Source: Bolinopsis microptera (lineage: Eukaryota > Ctenophora > Tentaculata > Lobata > Bolinopsidae). From it: a DNA stretch of 64,000 nt. Position 1 is the first letter of the stretch; every line of letters starts with the position of its first letter. The notes beneath the pieces were generated by a model, which worked only from the letters and a program-made list of their open reading frames with translations, searched no databases and had not been told where the DNA came from. This document shows, piece by piece, positions 21,725 through 34,611 of this stretch. The position numbers and the translations under genes were made by a program. The stretch is from NCBI RefSeq assembly GCF_026151205.1, contig NC_087074.1, forward strand, positions 13,911,167-13,975,166, written 5' to 3'.

Positions 21725-24700
21725 TTTCATAGTAACTTTTAACAGCTTATAGTTATATAACTTACTTTTTACTGCTTACTTATTCATCTTCTCATTACGT
21801 ATTCTAGTAACTAATACATAAACTGATATCCCAATATTCGTCATCGTTAATTCGTCATCGTTAATACTTGTCAGTAACACCCGTTACTGACGATGATCAT
21901 ATATGATTTGACCCATTTTGGAAATACAAAAAATTGCGAATAGTATTTCATTAATATAGATTTAGTACAAAAATGAATTAAATATCGACGCGTTCTTGTC
22001 GATATAGGCGAGGATCATACAAAATATATAATATACACTATACAATATATACAGTACACACTACATACCTTCAGATTGAAATATGTCACTGAAAGAGTAC
22101 AACATTCGGAAACTAAATGAACAAATGAACGATATGCGAATCACTATTGGCTAGACATATATGTCAATAATTGATATATCAATTATTGATTTTTAGAACA
22201 GGCTAAATGCTGCGAACTAAACCATAAATTGACGATCTTAAAAGTTAAAAGCGCGCAAAACGGCTAACCAAAGAAAATTATCAAGACTTCAAAACTACCG
22301 ACACAAAATTAAACCACTATTATAATAGGTATGACTAACTATGACCAATGTAAAGTCGTCGTGAAAGCAATTTGGAGATTGTGCAATATGTACTGGATAC
22401 ACTGAGGGTGTGTCGTGAGACTCCCCCTTTCTAGGGGGGAGCGGTGCACTCTCCAAACAATTCAATTATGTGTCACAATTCCCACAATGCTGTTTGTGAA
22501 TATTATAACTATTATACAACATTAGAACAATACATCCTGCACGCTGCACTCTGCAGCCAGCAGAGCGTTGTTGAGACATGATCAAATATTTGAGTTTTGA
22601 GTGGTACCTGCTGAGCAGTAGTAATAATAATATATAATGGTGGCCTGTACTCTGTAACCTTACACCGTTCAACTATCCTGACACTTCCACTCTTTAATCT
22701 AGCTTAGAAAATAGAAATGGATCGGAAGTGGACACGAACTGAATCAAATATTCTTAACTTCAAAGCAAAAGCAGTTCTACTGTTCTACAGGAACAAAGTG
22801 ACCGAAATCCCTGAGACCATCAAAAGCAAAATTAATAAGTTCATAATAAAATGGAAACTCGACACCTTGAAATAAAATTAACACTAATTTTAATTAATAA
22901 CATTCCCGACTCCCGTCCAATGAAAATTATCTTCAAGAGTTCAAGTGTGTTCAAGTGTATGGGCAGAATTTGACGGATTCAGAAATGTACTTCATAGCCA
23001 ATTGGATCTTGCCGTATACTACATAAGTATTGAAACTGGGTAAATTGGTCAAAATTTGGCATTCGTAGGTAATTATTAAAATTAGCCATTAAATCGCTAG
23101 TACTCAGAATCGAGCGTTCCGTAGATTCCTCTGGGTTTCCTCACCACGAGAAATGAGCCAAGAAACGAACACGTACCGTATTAATGCTTTTCATACAAGT
23201 TACAAAAAAGTCTTCATGTTTAAATGTATCCTGGGTTTGGACAGGATATTACCCGATTGAAATATATTTCAATATTTCATATGGCGTTGCATAACTAGAT
23301 GGTAGCCTAGTGATTAAGCATCTAGCCGGAATGATAAACGTCTGTTTAAAATAGCGCCATTTTCAAGACACGTGACCAGATTCCCTGACACTTTTTGGAT
23401 TTCTGAAACCGAGTATTATAAAGGGAGAAATTGTCAAAAGTAACATTACTAAACTGTGTAATGTGTATGTTTAAAATATACTAGAAACTGCGGTTAACCC
23501 CTTCACAAACGGAACCCTCTGACGTCACTGTACTACTGTGGATTGGATAATCACGTACAATTTATTTTTCATAAAGATGCTTAATTTTAGACTCGTCTGA
23601 AATTTAATTAAATTTTCATATTTTCAAGGTGGCGTATGTGAACACCTGTGCTATGGCATGAACTGTTTTTGATGCGCATATGTCATATACCAGGACTACA
23701 ATATTCATTATTACTACGGTTTTGTGGGTTAAGGTGCAACGCCATTATGTATTTATGTTGCAACCACAACGAAACAGCAGCAGCATTGTGAGTCGTTCCA
23801 CTTAAGTTTGCATTCGGTCGCAGTAAATGTTTGCATGAAGTATATAAAAGTGATTATTAACAAGAATGGTAGATGTCCGGAAATTTTAAATTCCAGGGCT
23901 ATATCAAAATATACATACTAACAGAAATAAAATAAAAATAGGCTGTGATAAGTGGAATGAAAATAAGCAAATCTCAGCCCATTATGATTCAAATCATTTA
24001 TATAAGTTAAATCTAAATTATGGGAAACAACAGCACCATGGAAACACGACACAAGAGTTTTAATATTAAACAAGCACACAGTCCAGACCTATAAAGTGTA
24101 GGTGTAAGACCCAAAACTAGTTAGTGTGCGACTGGTGTAACAACAACAGCTGATCATGCCTCTTCTATGTGAATGGCCTCATGAAAGACGTTGTGGCCTG
24201 CTATTGTTGGACTGTTGTTAGCTGCAATGACAGCAGCTAGGTAGCAGCCTGGTGGATACCTGGTTTAGTCTTGACTGAAAGGTACCTGATTTTGTGTGAC
24301 TGACTGTAAACAGGCGGAAGGAAGGAACACTCTGAAAGTCAACTTATAGGGAATAATTATACAGAGGGTGCAAGGTCAGGATCTCATTCCTGCTGCTCTC
24401 CCAGACTTCCCATCATATTAATAGAATTTTAATTACACTTAACTACCACAGTAATCAGATGGTGATTTTCAGGCACTAAAAAGTCACGCACCGGTGATTA
24501 GATGAAATACAACCATATAATGACTTCCTCGAGTTAGGACGTTTATACTAGCATTTATGCTGAAAAGTAATGGTAATGATTATTAATTAGTCTTTCATAT
24601 AATATGTGAATTGATTATTCATTTGTTAAGACACAAGACTTGTTCAATCTTTGACATATCTTATAGATATACTTAATATTTATATATCATATTCAAATTT

Positions 24701-26151
24701 CACAAGTTATCTTACTAGTTTTAACTTTTACCTTACATCGTCGAGTCAAAAATTAAAGTTTCACGGGTGAAAACAATAAAATGTAGAAATTTTGAAATAC
24801 ATATTAAATACATAAATGAAAGCCTGTGAGCCGATATAATATAATTCGTATTAAACATATTATTCGACGTTATCTAGGGTTAAACTAATTTGTTAAATTA
24901 TGATATGTACCGTTAGTCTGATGATATGATATATGACTTTAACCTTATTTGGTATTTTTTATTTTATGAGACCCTTATTTGCATTTGTTTCAAACTTTTT
25001 GCTCCGATGAGGAGAGAAAGCTTTTTGAAGAGAGCCGCTCAGACATGGGCACCGTATTGTGTAACTTATTTAGTTATTATTATTACATGACATTTAATTG
25101 TGCAATTTTCGTCAAAAATCGTACAAGTTAAGTAGCAAACATTTAGTGACGCAAACATCACGCAAAGTTCGTAGACTTAAATTTACGGGGCCGCCGCGCA
25201 TATATTCTGCTTCATATAATACCATGTATGTCAATCATTCATATCGATTCTCTGATATAAGCGGTATATTTTGGCGACTATCGAATAAAAAGCATGAGAT
25301 TTGTATTATTCTAAGCTAAACAAATTCTTATAAGCTAAATATGCAAAAATGGGGCGTTTTTTATTTGTTTTTCATTCATTTGTCTTAGAAATTATGGCCA
25401 TTTAAAATCCCAACATTCTTTTTGCATCAACCTGTATATCCTGAGGATAGAGATTCTCCAAATAATATTACATGACAAATTGAATAAGTATGTCTTTAAA
25501 CCAATTTTAAACATATCCACTGTATAACAAATTTTAACTGAATTCAAGTTGCAAATATAACATTGCGATAGTGGGTCTTAAACAATTAATATTTGTTTCG
25601 TTTCGTTCCGTATGAAGATTTAGTATATTTTAAAGATATGTAAAAGTAGTAAAGATTGAACAATTCTTAATGTCCTAAGAATGTCCTAAGAATGTATAAT
25701 ATCTAGATTCTAGATGCTGTCAACAAAGTTACAATTGAACAACAAATACTATACTCGTCAAATTACATTTACAGCACAATAAATAAATACAAATAAAAAA
25801 GAAAACGTGAACTTACAAAATAAGAATAAGAGATAAAAGTTAGAACAAAAATATAAAAGTATTGTAGAGACAGAGCCAGGTTCCCTGCTGTGGCGGGCAA
25901 AGAAAATGAGAACTAATTACACTTCACTGGTCCGCTAATTGAACAATTAAAAGTCCGAGCAGGAAATATTGTATTACATAATTGAGTCGTGGTGCTCGTT
26001 TTGTTCTGCATCATTAAAATTACATGGTAAACACAAGGTATGGAAGTTACATGGAATGCGAGCAGCAGAGCACAATAATTTGTTGGATGTAACCTTTTTA
26101 CGTTCGTGTGGAATTTAAATGTAACACATACCTTAGATCCTAGTATATATT
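21725..26151. other. Intergenic region, no supported gene
   Basis: About 4.4 kb of AT-rich DNA. Seen within it are a duplicated TTCGTCATCGTTAA (21838-21865), a GTCAGTAAC/GTTACTGAC hairpin (21872-21894), a C7/G6 hairpin (22420-22441) and the palindrome at 22164. Open frames are short and featureless. Confidence 0.5.
22164..22189. repeat. Perfect 26-bp palindrome
   Basis: The half-sites TCAATAATTGATA and TATCAATTATTGA are exact complements with no spacer. Confidence 0.9.
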
Positions 26152-26184
26152 ATATCTTAGAGAGGCTTAGCCTCTCTAAGATAT
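26152..26184. repeat. Perfect hairpin, 15-bp stem with 3-base loop
   Basis: ATATCTTAGAGAGGC, loop TTA, GCCTCTCTAAGATAT. The motif GCCTCTC/GAGGC recurs 25 bp downstream (26202-26212). Confidence 0.9.
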
Positions 26185-26870
26185 CTATAGATTATATATA
26201 GCCTCTCAGAGGCTTTCTATAATTGGCGACTGATAAGTCATTATATTATATACCTTATGCGATAAATAATCTGATATTTATCTATCACCATTTAGAAACG
26301 TAACATGTCAACCGAAGAAATCTCTAACTCGTAAAAAAGGTTTGTAAAAAAGTCCATGACAAAGATCTCTGAATACGATAAATAAATAAATATATACGAT
26401 AAATAAATAAATATGTAATATCTATGTATATGTAAATAAAAATACGAATAAAGTCAAATTACTACATAATTATGGATCTTATCGAGCTGGTATGAGGTCA
26501 TGAGTAGTGGTCACAATATATGTGCAGCTGCTTAATACTAACAACCTACCCCTTACTGGGACACACAAAATATTAGGAATGTAATTTATGTTATTGTAAC
26601 TTATACACATATTAGGAGTGTAATTTATGTTATTGTAACTTATATACGGGGCGAGCAGTTCCTTCAGTCCTACTGCACTGTGCAATTATGAAGAATTACC
26701 TGTTTTTATGTATTACTTTTTACATTTTCCATTATAGGGAACGCTACACAATCATCACTGTTTTCAAAATCGAATGTGAGTTATTCGAATGTGGATTGTG
26801 GTATTGAGAAAGCATGCATAATATTAAAATAATATCTATATTCTACATAGATGGACTTATATTATAACTA

Positions 26871-27620
26871 GTGTAACCCGGCCTACGGCCGGGATTTCAC
26901 TGCCGCAGTTAAAAAGGGTAGGAGTAATTACCCGCTGAGTCAAAACCCGCATTAGGTGACCCAATAGTTTCTTAAACAATAATCTCATAATCAGTTATTT
27001 CTTGTGGATAATTAAGTCATTATTAGCCATGAGGCACCACACTCCATGATCATAAGGTCTGAACACCGAGTATTACACCTCATCACTCCCGTCTTGAACC
27101 GCTTTCTATTTTTATTTAAATCGTTATAGAAATTAACCCTTGTTAACTCCGCACCACACCCGCATATTATATTTGAAAACACGCATAACATTGTCGTATG
27201 AACTCTCTCTCTCTCTCTCTCTCTGCAGTCCAAACAGACCCCAAACACTAACAGTCCCCCCTCCCCTAATAAGCTTAAGGTATAACATTACAGCGAATCT
27301 TCCAGGCTAATCCAATTATGACGCTACTTAAATGCAGCTATAACATATTACACAGTAATGAGAGAGAGCAAGCCCCGTAACTCTTGCCGTTCTGCTCACG
27401 CAATTTTATGTAACATTTGTGGTACAAAACCATCAATTAAACCACTTACCATCGGCCGATTTTTAAAAAAATTTCCTATGGGCTTCATCAGAGTTTTGTC
27501 GACACTATACCGAAAAAATCAGTCCCGTAACTCTTACCGTTTTTTTTGTATAACCGACCGGAAATTACACACGGACAGACAGACAGACAGACACACACAC
27601 ACACACACATTCTGGTGTTA
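26871..27620. repeat. Probable dispersed repeat with a GC hairpin start and CAGA/CA-rich end
   Basis: It begins near a CCCGGCC-TAC-GGCCGGG hairpin (26877-26893). It contains two related blocks with CCCGTAACTCTTRCCGTT (27374 and 27524) and a CT tract (27203-27226), and ends in (CAGA)n(CA)n near 27573-27609. Such structure is common in dispersed retroposed repeats. The class is not determined. Confidence 0.4.
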
Positions 27621-27670
27621 TTAAGGTGATTATACTGTCCTGAGTTATTTCCTCAGACCGGCCCTCCTGC

Positions 27671-27838
27671 ATGGTGATAGTCAATTTACACAAAGTAAAT
27701 CTTGAACTTTACGAACCTTCACATTGGTCGGGCCTTACCAATAAAGTGCTTGACGACGCTAAACGAATTATTGGAATTAGCTCAGCAATATTTGGCCATT
27801 CCCCAATGCCCAATCTGGCTAAGTACCGTTTAACTTAG
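27671..27838 (+). pseudogene. Possible relic of a LINE reverse-transcriptase C-terminus
   Basis: A short frame contains SGLTNKVLDDAKRIIGISSA and IFGHSPMPNLAKYR, similar in style to the region after the RT domain in some non-LTR elements. It ends at TAG. No catalytic motif is present, so the call is tentative. Confidence 0.3.
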
Positions 27839-28236
27839 AGTACGTGTATTTACCTGAGTACGTGTATTTACCTGTTTTTAGAGTTGTGTCATCACATTAT
27901 CACCGTGAGATGTTACCTTAAAAAGCGGTTTCATGTGGCAAATGCCAATCTCTTTGATGACCCTGTTGAGGTGGCAGCTCTAGGCGGATTGCTCAAATTG
28001 ATGAAAATGTAAAGCCTACCAGCAAGGCTTATTAAAAAGTCTTGACGTGACATAATGTCACATGTTATATTCAGCACGCCACATATAGAAGCAACATATG
28101 AATTATGAGTGCTATGGGTACGGGATCGCACTATTGACTTAACACCGCACTTTTTCGCACCATCGCATCGGCCGTTATTCGTTCTATCAGATTTCTGTTC
28201 TTGATATCGCTGTGTACAATGAGATAAGATCGACAT

Positions 28237-28289
28237 ATGCCCTCGACATGCTACTCTATAAAATGCTACTCTATAAAATGCTACTCTAT
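28237..28289. repeat. Tandem repeat of TGCTACTCTATAAAA (3 copies)
   Basis: Three contiguous near-identical 15-16-bp units are visible just left of the Mutator-like element. Confidence 0.8.
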
Positions 28290-28403
28290 AAAATGTTCTG
28301 CCTCAATTATATTTACATCCAGCTCAACAAAACCTTTTATAAGGGTAATTCAATATTTTTACATCTTAAATTGTCAGGAAACTCCGTGTAAGACATTAAC
28401 CTT

Positions 28404-29079
28404 TAGGGCCTGTCATGATCTCATGGATCGCTTAGGTTCCACCAGGATCTGGTAGTCCTCATAATTCTGCGGCCTCTATGTTTCGTCATCTCGCACAACT
28501 CTTTAAGAATCTTGTGGATTTGGCATGTGAAAATTTGCAGCCTTCCAGATATTGATTGGGTTAACGAGGTGTCGTACGTCACCTCAAGATCGGGTGACAG
28601 GGGGCTGACCAGGCCAGAACCCAATTGATTGGGTCTTAGGTCACGTGATTATGAGCCTGAGGTCACGTGACTATGACGTCACCAGACCTTCCTCTCCGTT
28701 TCCCGCTCATTGGACCAGGTGAGCTTGCATGCATGTGAATGTGGGTGTAAGTATAGCTGTACTGTAGTTTATACCTAATTAAACCCCTATAGAAACCGAA
28801 AATTTATTTTCTGGCAGAAAGCTAGAAATTTACCAAAATATCGTCATTGTTTTAAATTTATTTTGATGACCATTCCTGACCTAAAATCGCACGAGAAATC
28901 GATTAAACTTGGTTTCAGAAATCAACAATGCTTCCTTATGTCTTAAAATCCATGTTTTATCAATACAATCAATTTCTTAAAGAGTTGTGCGAGATGACAA
29001 AACATAGAGGCCGCAGAATGATAAGGACTACCAGATCCTGGTGGAACCTAAGCGATCCATGATATCACGACAGGCCCTA
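28404..29079. mobile_element. Mutator-like (MULE) non-autonomous element, long TIRs, 9-bp TSD
   Basis: The 676-bp element begins TAGGGCCTGTCATGATCTCA and ends with the inverse. The terminal inverted repeats are about 104 bp each (28404-28507 and 28975-29079) with few differences. ATTAACCTT flanks both ends (28395-28403 and 29080-29088), a 9-bp duplication typical of Mutator. No transposase is encoded; the internal DNA shows no gene. Confidence 0.82.
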
Positions 29080-29088
29080 ATTAACCTT

Positions 29089-32000
29089 GTAAGTTATTTG
29101 TTATATTAAAATTAACAATCATGTAACGGCCATCAAGGTTATATAATACTGTTACTACGCTGCTGAATAATCCAACCTGAGAGAACCTTAAGGCTGAAAT
29201 TTGGCGAATTTTTCAGCTTAATTGTGGTGTTTTTGTCTCTAAATTTGCCGCACATAAAAGTGTTAGGCCGGTGCGGAATTGCATTACCCTCTGATCACAT
29301 AACACACATTTAAACTTTCATTCTTTACGAACTAACTGACAATGCTGGCCGATTGATTGCTTTTTTCGAACGTTAAAAATGAAATTGCAATTTCAGGGAA
29401 TTCCAATAACAGAGAGCAGTTGCTGTGTTAGTTGTGAAAGTACAATTACAAAGTACACTTACTTTCTATTTAGTAAGAGTAGCAAAATGAGCGCTACTTG
29501 TTTTTTTTTTTAAAAAGAAGTATCAAAAAGACTCGACTCAGACCAAAGAAGCCGTTGTAATTTAGTATAATCCATCTATACAGTTTTTAGGCACATGGGG
29601 TAACAAAAAGGGTAACAGAAAAAGGGAGTAATCAGTAACAAGTAAGAAACCTCGGAGCTCACGAATGTGGAACATAACTGCACGACCAGCTACCTGCTCA
29701 GTGCTCAATTAGCACATTCTGCTCGTCCAACAAACTTTGACAATAAGTTCAGAAAGTGGCGAACTAGAGCAACGAATAAGTTACATAAACTGTCATTATG
29801 AGATTATGTACATGTATATATAGCATAATAACATGATGTTTAAAATGACATAATTAGTCAGGGGAAGGAAGGCCTTCAAACTCTCTCTCTCCACTACACA
29901 CTATGTTAAAAGCAATGAACTGAAGGGATTGAATGACACACACAAAACAAAATTAGCAAGCAGATTCTAACATTGTGAGCCAATAATATAATGGAATTAT
30001 CTTGACTGGCAGGACAATAGGGAGAACAGATGAGAGTGTTTAGACCAAGATAGCCCGGACGGTCTGCTATTGTATTTGCATAATCTCTCTGGAGCCTTCG
30101 ATTCAAGAAAATTCTAAGTTTAAATTATTTCTCGGCTGTACACTCCGGACTGTATGCTTTCTTTCCCAAACTGATCCCAAATCCATTCAACAGAGGCTGT
30201 GTGATAAGAATAGCGGCCGTTTTAAAGTGAAAGATTGAAATAAGAAGCGCAATTAGAATTAGAAGACGGGATAATGTGCAATTCAGAGAGTCTTCCAGTA
30301 ATCAGTAAGGTGTAATTACCGTTTACTGTGGTACAATAGCAAACTTGCACGGAGAGAGAGATAATCTTCTTTCAACTACGCCGACAAATTGGCTCCTTTC
30401 TTCTTCTAACTTAGTGCACAAGATTGCAGTTTAGCAAACTACCTGCTCTCACATATCCTCACTATGTTGTGCTGCCCAGCGGCTCCAGTATCAGGAGCCA
30501 CCAAGCCATGGCTTAAATGGTAATCCTGGTTACCATGGTAACCGACAATTAATATACATACAATGCGGATGAGGAAGCCCAGCAAGACTACTATAGCAGC
30601 TGCATCTGTTGCTGCTAAGTGTCTGTTGCACTAAACCTCGTTACTTTCTAACCACGTACTGAATTCTTTACATGCTTGTATAGTTAAATTGATCGAGTCA
30701 GAAAGACGTGGAAATACACATACGGTCGCGGTAGGAAGAGAACAGAAGTATAACTCGACTAGAATGCACATGGTATTTTATCATATTTATGGTCATTTTA
30801 ACTGGCAACAAATGACGACGTCATGTACTTTATCGATGAACCGCGAAAGTATTACAGATTAGAGAAAGACTCGTATTATGGCAGATCTAAGAGTAAAATC
30901 AGGCACTCAAATAAACAGCAATCTTAATAATAGCATGAGCACTGAGCAGGCTCATAGCAAGAAGATCAAAGATTATTACAAAATTAAGCAGATTGATCAA
31001 TCTAACATGTCGGGTCACTCGCAAATAATCGCCAAGTATTTTGCTACAGAAAATCTTAACAACCAATCGGATTGCTTTGGTATTTGCCATTCCAATATCA
31101 GCAGCCAGACAATCAAAAGTTCTCCTAATAATAATATATGAGCATACTGTACGTTAGCCCTCATATTAACTTTTATGAGTATTTCAATATTTAAAACGCC
31201 GGTCACTTATCCCCCTTTGGGTCACCGGTCGTGACACCAAGTGCCTGGTATTAATTGGGAAATGAGAAGCACATGACCAATAGATGTCATAAAGAGACAG
31301 ATTATTAGAGCTCTATATACCTGTAGTTTAATAGATAATGAGCTAAGATCCAACAACTGAACTGATAGTTTGTATGTGAATTTACTTTCAGGTCAATTTG
31401 CTTGCAGGTGCCAGCAGTATATCGAATGCATTTAAATTAAAAGCGCGGATGTAGTTAACAGGATGTGGTAAAGTTCAGGTAATGTTCTATAAGCAATAAG
31501 GCTACACATAAATTGAGAAAGCAGTTCCGGGTGTAACAACTCTGATGAAGAGTGATAAAGTATAGAATAATCTAATGTGAGCATAGATAATCCACAAGGC
31601 TGTGTCAGTGGAAATAAGCCCTGATGATTACGGATTAGTCTAGAATCTCATTATCAACACCTGGTGCAGATCCTAATAATATCTAGCTTGGGACACACAA
31701 GATCGCAATTTTCTGTTGAATACAGCTTGACAAATGATAAATCTAAATTACATGACAATAACCTGAGAGATTGAGCAATATGTCACAATACAGTGTGTTG
31801 AAACTTAACAGCAAATAAATACACTGATCACCTTGGGGCGCGTTATCACTGTCTCAGGCTTAACTCATGAACTGGAACTGAAATCAACATAAACCTAGGA
31901 GGTAAGAAAGGAGAGTTAATAATAAGTTAATCATAATTAGTAGGGAGATTCATCATTTAAATCATAATGTTTGCTGCTGTAAAACATACAATTCTGGTAT

Positions 32001-32703
32001 TCATCAGTATCTTATGAAATTAAATTCGTGACGACACTTTATTTCGACGTAGCTGTCAGCAGAGTATTGAATATGTAGCAATTCCCTTACTTTTAGCATA
32101 ATTTGACAGGTATAACCAAAATCATTGCACCACCGTTTAATAAGACAACTTTAAGGTTAAAGTTTGGCGAGAAATTTAAAGTGGCTCAAGAATTCGATGT
32201 TTCACAATACAGCATAGTTATACTAATATTATTGAGTCAGAATTGGAGATCATTGTGAATTTGATTCACAATATAGTAACTCAGCTCTTGATTGGTATTT
32301 CATGTCGAATGACTTGAATTAAAGCACACAAATTAAAAACGCAGATTGATTACAAAGCATTCTCTCAATTTAATAACTTAAGTAGAATTGAAATTAATTT
32401 AAGACAAAACAAAAAGTGTTTTATCCCCATCAAAATTCTGCAAAAAAAAACAATTATATTCTGTGCAATCAAATTCTTAAATGTTTAACAATCAAAACAG
32501 ATGCTATAATACATGCTTAGTTTTGCACATAACAGGATCGATTTTTCAAATTGGATGCATTAAAGATAAACCCATGACATCAAAATTACATTAAGATGCC
32601 AAAACTACTTACACAACTGATAATGCTATCAAATTCTTGCTACATCAAAAGCTGATTATTTTACTGTCAAAATATCGAAATTGAGTCAACCCACTTTAAA
32701 GTT
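29089..32703. other. Intergenic region left of the CASP gene
   Basis: No supported gene. An 87-codon ATG frame at 30878-31141 (Asn/Ser-rich) is unrecognised. A palindrome cluster occurs at 30481-30543. AT-rich DNA just below CASP includes a TTTAAT (ATTAAA on the minus strand) near 32369 as a weak candidate poly(A) signal. Confidence 0.5.
30528..30543. promoter_or_regulatory. Perfect RFX X-box-like palindrome
   Basis: GGTTACCATGGTAACC fits the RFX X-box consensus GTNRCC-N(0-3)-RGYAAC on both strands. It is accompanied within 50 bp by AAGCCATGGCTT and GGCTCC/GGAGCC inverted repeats. No gene start is identified next to it. Confidence 0.5.
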
Positions 32704-34602
32704 TTAAGGATGATGTTCAATCATGTGAGCCTGATAAGCATCATTACAATCTGACAGTTGGATACAGTCCTCAGATACGGCAAACTTATACAAAACTAAG
32801 AAGACAAGCAAGTGCAGAACAATTGAGTAGAAGAATACTACTTGGCGAGCAATCTTGTCAGATAGAATCATCTTTCCCAAATTCAGGACTACACGCTCAG
32901 CTGAGTTGAGATTAACGTATTTGCGCTGTCTTTCTTTTCTGTTGAAGTCAGAAAATGGATCAATGTGTGCCTCATACTGTGAAGAGTATTTCGATGTAAT
33001 ATCATCATCTAGATTAAGGTTGGATGTTGACATTGTTTGCAAAAATTTGATCCTTTCATAAAGTTTCATGTTGTCGGTTCTAAGTGTAGAGTTATCTTGT
33101 TGCAAGACGGCATAACTACTTTTCAATTGCTGGAAGTCAGTTTCAAGCATCTGATTCTTAGCCTTGAACCTCTCCCTCTGACTGGTTACAATAGCAAGCA
33201 TATCCACTGACTCCTCAGTTAGGGTATTGGTTACGCTTTCTACAACCTGAGAAGGCTCCCCATCAGCATCCTCCCTGACTCTGTGAGCTTGGAGCTGATT
33301 CAGATCCTGCTCCAATTGTTTGATCAGAACAATCTGTTCCTCCTGTTCGTTTTTACTGTACTGTACCTCACTCTCCAAGGCAGCAACTTGATTGCGATAA
33401 TTGTGGACTTCAAGCCTCAGGTTTGAGTTATCTGCTTGCATTGCTCTATTTTTCTCGAGCAAAAGAAACTCAAGAGACTTTTCTGGATTGTTGTCAAAGG
33501 TTTGACTGAACTCTACACTTTTGAGAATGGTCAGCTCCTTTTTTATATCATGATAGTCGGAACATGCTTCAAGCTCTTTTAATGCATCCTCAAACTTGGA
33601 ATTGGCAGTTTCCAACTCTTGGTCTTGTTGGAGGGATTTACTTCGAAACTCGGTATCTTTCAAAGCTATTTCAGTTTGCAGGTTGTGTGTTTCTTCAACC
33701 AACCGCAATATTTCAGAGTCCTTATTCTTTAAGTCTGCCTCAAGTAACCGTTGCTTAACTTTGATGTCACTTATCTCACTTTCCACACTAATTTGCGAAG
33801 TTGTTTTCTCATATTGCTCAATGAGCTGCCCACTCTGATTTAACCTGTGGTTGGCTACCTCGAGATCTGACAGATAAAGTTCGATTTCAGAGTTTTTATT
33901 CTTAATCTCTTCATCATATTTAGATTTGAACTCAAAAATTTCAGATTCAGCATTTTCAAGAGACTTCTGCAGATTCAAAATTGTAGCATTCTGCTCTGAA
34001 AGTTTTGATGAGAGTTCTTGATTGGTTTCCAGAAAGATATTTTCTTTCATTGTATAATCTTTAGTCAAATTGTCTTTCAATTCAACAACCTGGGCTTCAA
34101 CTTCTTTGCTGATGTTGGATTGGCAATCCTCAAGCTTTTTCTTCAAACTTTCCAATTCAATTTCTTGAGATTTGTAAGAGGCAAATTGCAAATTATACTG
34201 CTCCAGTGTCTCTCTAAGCTGATTCTTTTCCAACTCGAGATCAGTCAGTGTAGATAGCTTTTGCTTACTGGCAACAGCCTGGTTGAGTAGAGGTGCTGGG
34301 TCAGGTGCATCAGAGAGTTTTTTATAAACTGTCAAAAAACAGGACTCTGCTGCTTTGCTTCTTCGTGTTAGGCTGTCTATCTCTGACTGAAATGCTTTTA
34401 CAAGAGGAGACACAGTCTTTCTGACTTCATCAGTCGCAGATTTTTTGAATTCTTTACTCATTTCAATAAGCTTTTTGCGACCGAGCTCTGCCTCATCTTG
34501 GCGAACAGTCATATCCCCAGCATATTGATCAAGCTGTTTTTGGAAAGCACCCAAGCCAAATTCATTCCAAAATTCTTTGGAAGGCTCAAGAGTCACCACC
34601 AT
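32704..34602 (-). CDS. CASP-like Golgi coiled-coil membrane protein (CUX1/CASP family)
   Basis: CASP is a tail-anchored golgin that tethers vesicles in intra-Golgi retrograde traffic. The product of about 632 residues starts near the family N-terminus (FWNEFGLGAFQKQLDQYAGD; RQDEAELGRKKLIEMSKEFK). It continues as a long heptad-rich coiled coil and shows the conserved blocks SQRERFKAKNQMLE and DNMKLYERIKFLQ, then SSQYEAHIDPFSDFNRKERQ. It ends with the CASP domain and one membrane helix (VVFFYSIVLHLLVFLVLYKF) before a short luminal tail. Mammalian CASP is about 680 residues, so the product is nearly full length. The first in-frame ATG is at 34602. The frame stays open to an intron acceptor (TGTTTTTAG/G) at 34611-34613, with a CTAAT-like branch site upstream, so an upstream exon supplies either the 5'UTR or a few extra residues. 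No DNA-binding CUT domain is present. Confidence 0.9.
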   Translation of the reverse strand: MVVTLEPSKEFWNEFGLGAFQKQLDQYAGDMTVRQDEAELGRKKLIEMSKEFKKSATDEVRKTVSPLVKAFQSEIDSLTRRSKAAESCFLTVYKKLSDAPDPAPLLNQAVASKQKLSTLTDLELEKNQLRETLEQYNLQFASYKSQEIELESLKKKLEDCQSNISKEVEAQVVELKDNLTKDYTMKENIFLETNQELSSKLSEQNATILNLQKSLENAESEIFEFKSKYDEEIKNKNSEIELYLSDLEVANHRLNQSGQLIEQYEKTTSQISVESEISDIKVKQRLLEADLKNKDSEILRLVEETHNLQTEIALKDTEFRSKSLQQDQELETANSKFEDALKELEACSDYHDIKKELTILKSVEFSQTFDNNPEKSLEFLLLEKNRAMQADNSNLRLEVHNYRNQVAALESEVQYSKNEQEEQIVLIKQLEQDLNQLQAHRVREDADGEPSQVVESVTNTLTEESVDMLAIVTSQRERFKAKNQMLETDFQQLKSSYAVLQQDNSTLRTDNMKLYERIKFLQTMSTSNLNLDDDITSKYSSQYEAHIDPFSDFNRKERQRKYVNLNSAERVVLNLGKMILSDKIARQVVFFYSIVLHLLVFLVLYKFAVSEDCIQLSDCNDAYQAHMIEHHP

Positions 34603-34611
34603 TCGCAAAAC

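Noticed and set aside
28421..28624. Minus-strand open frame of 67 codons
   Set aside because: It runs through the Mutator-like TIR; no coding evidence.
30878..31141. 87-codon ATG frame MADLRVKSG...
   Set aside because: Asn/Ser-rich, unrecognised, with an overlapping open frame on the other strand; chance is likely in AT-rich DNA.
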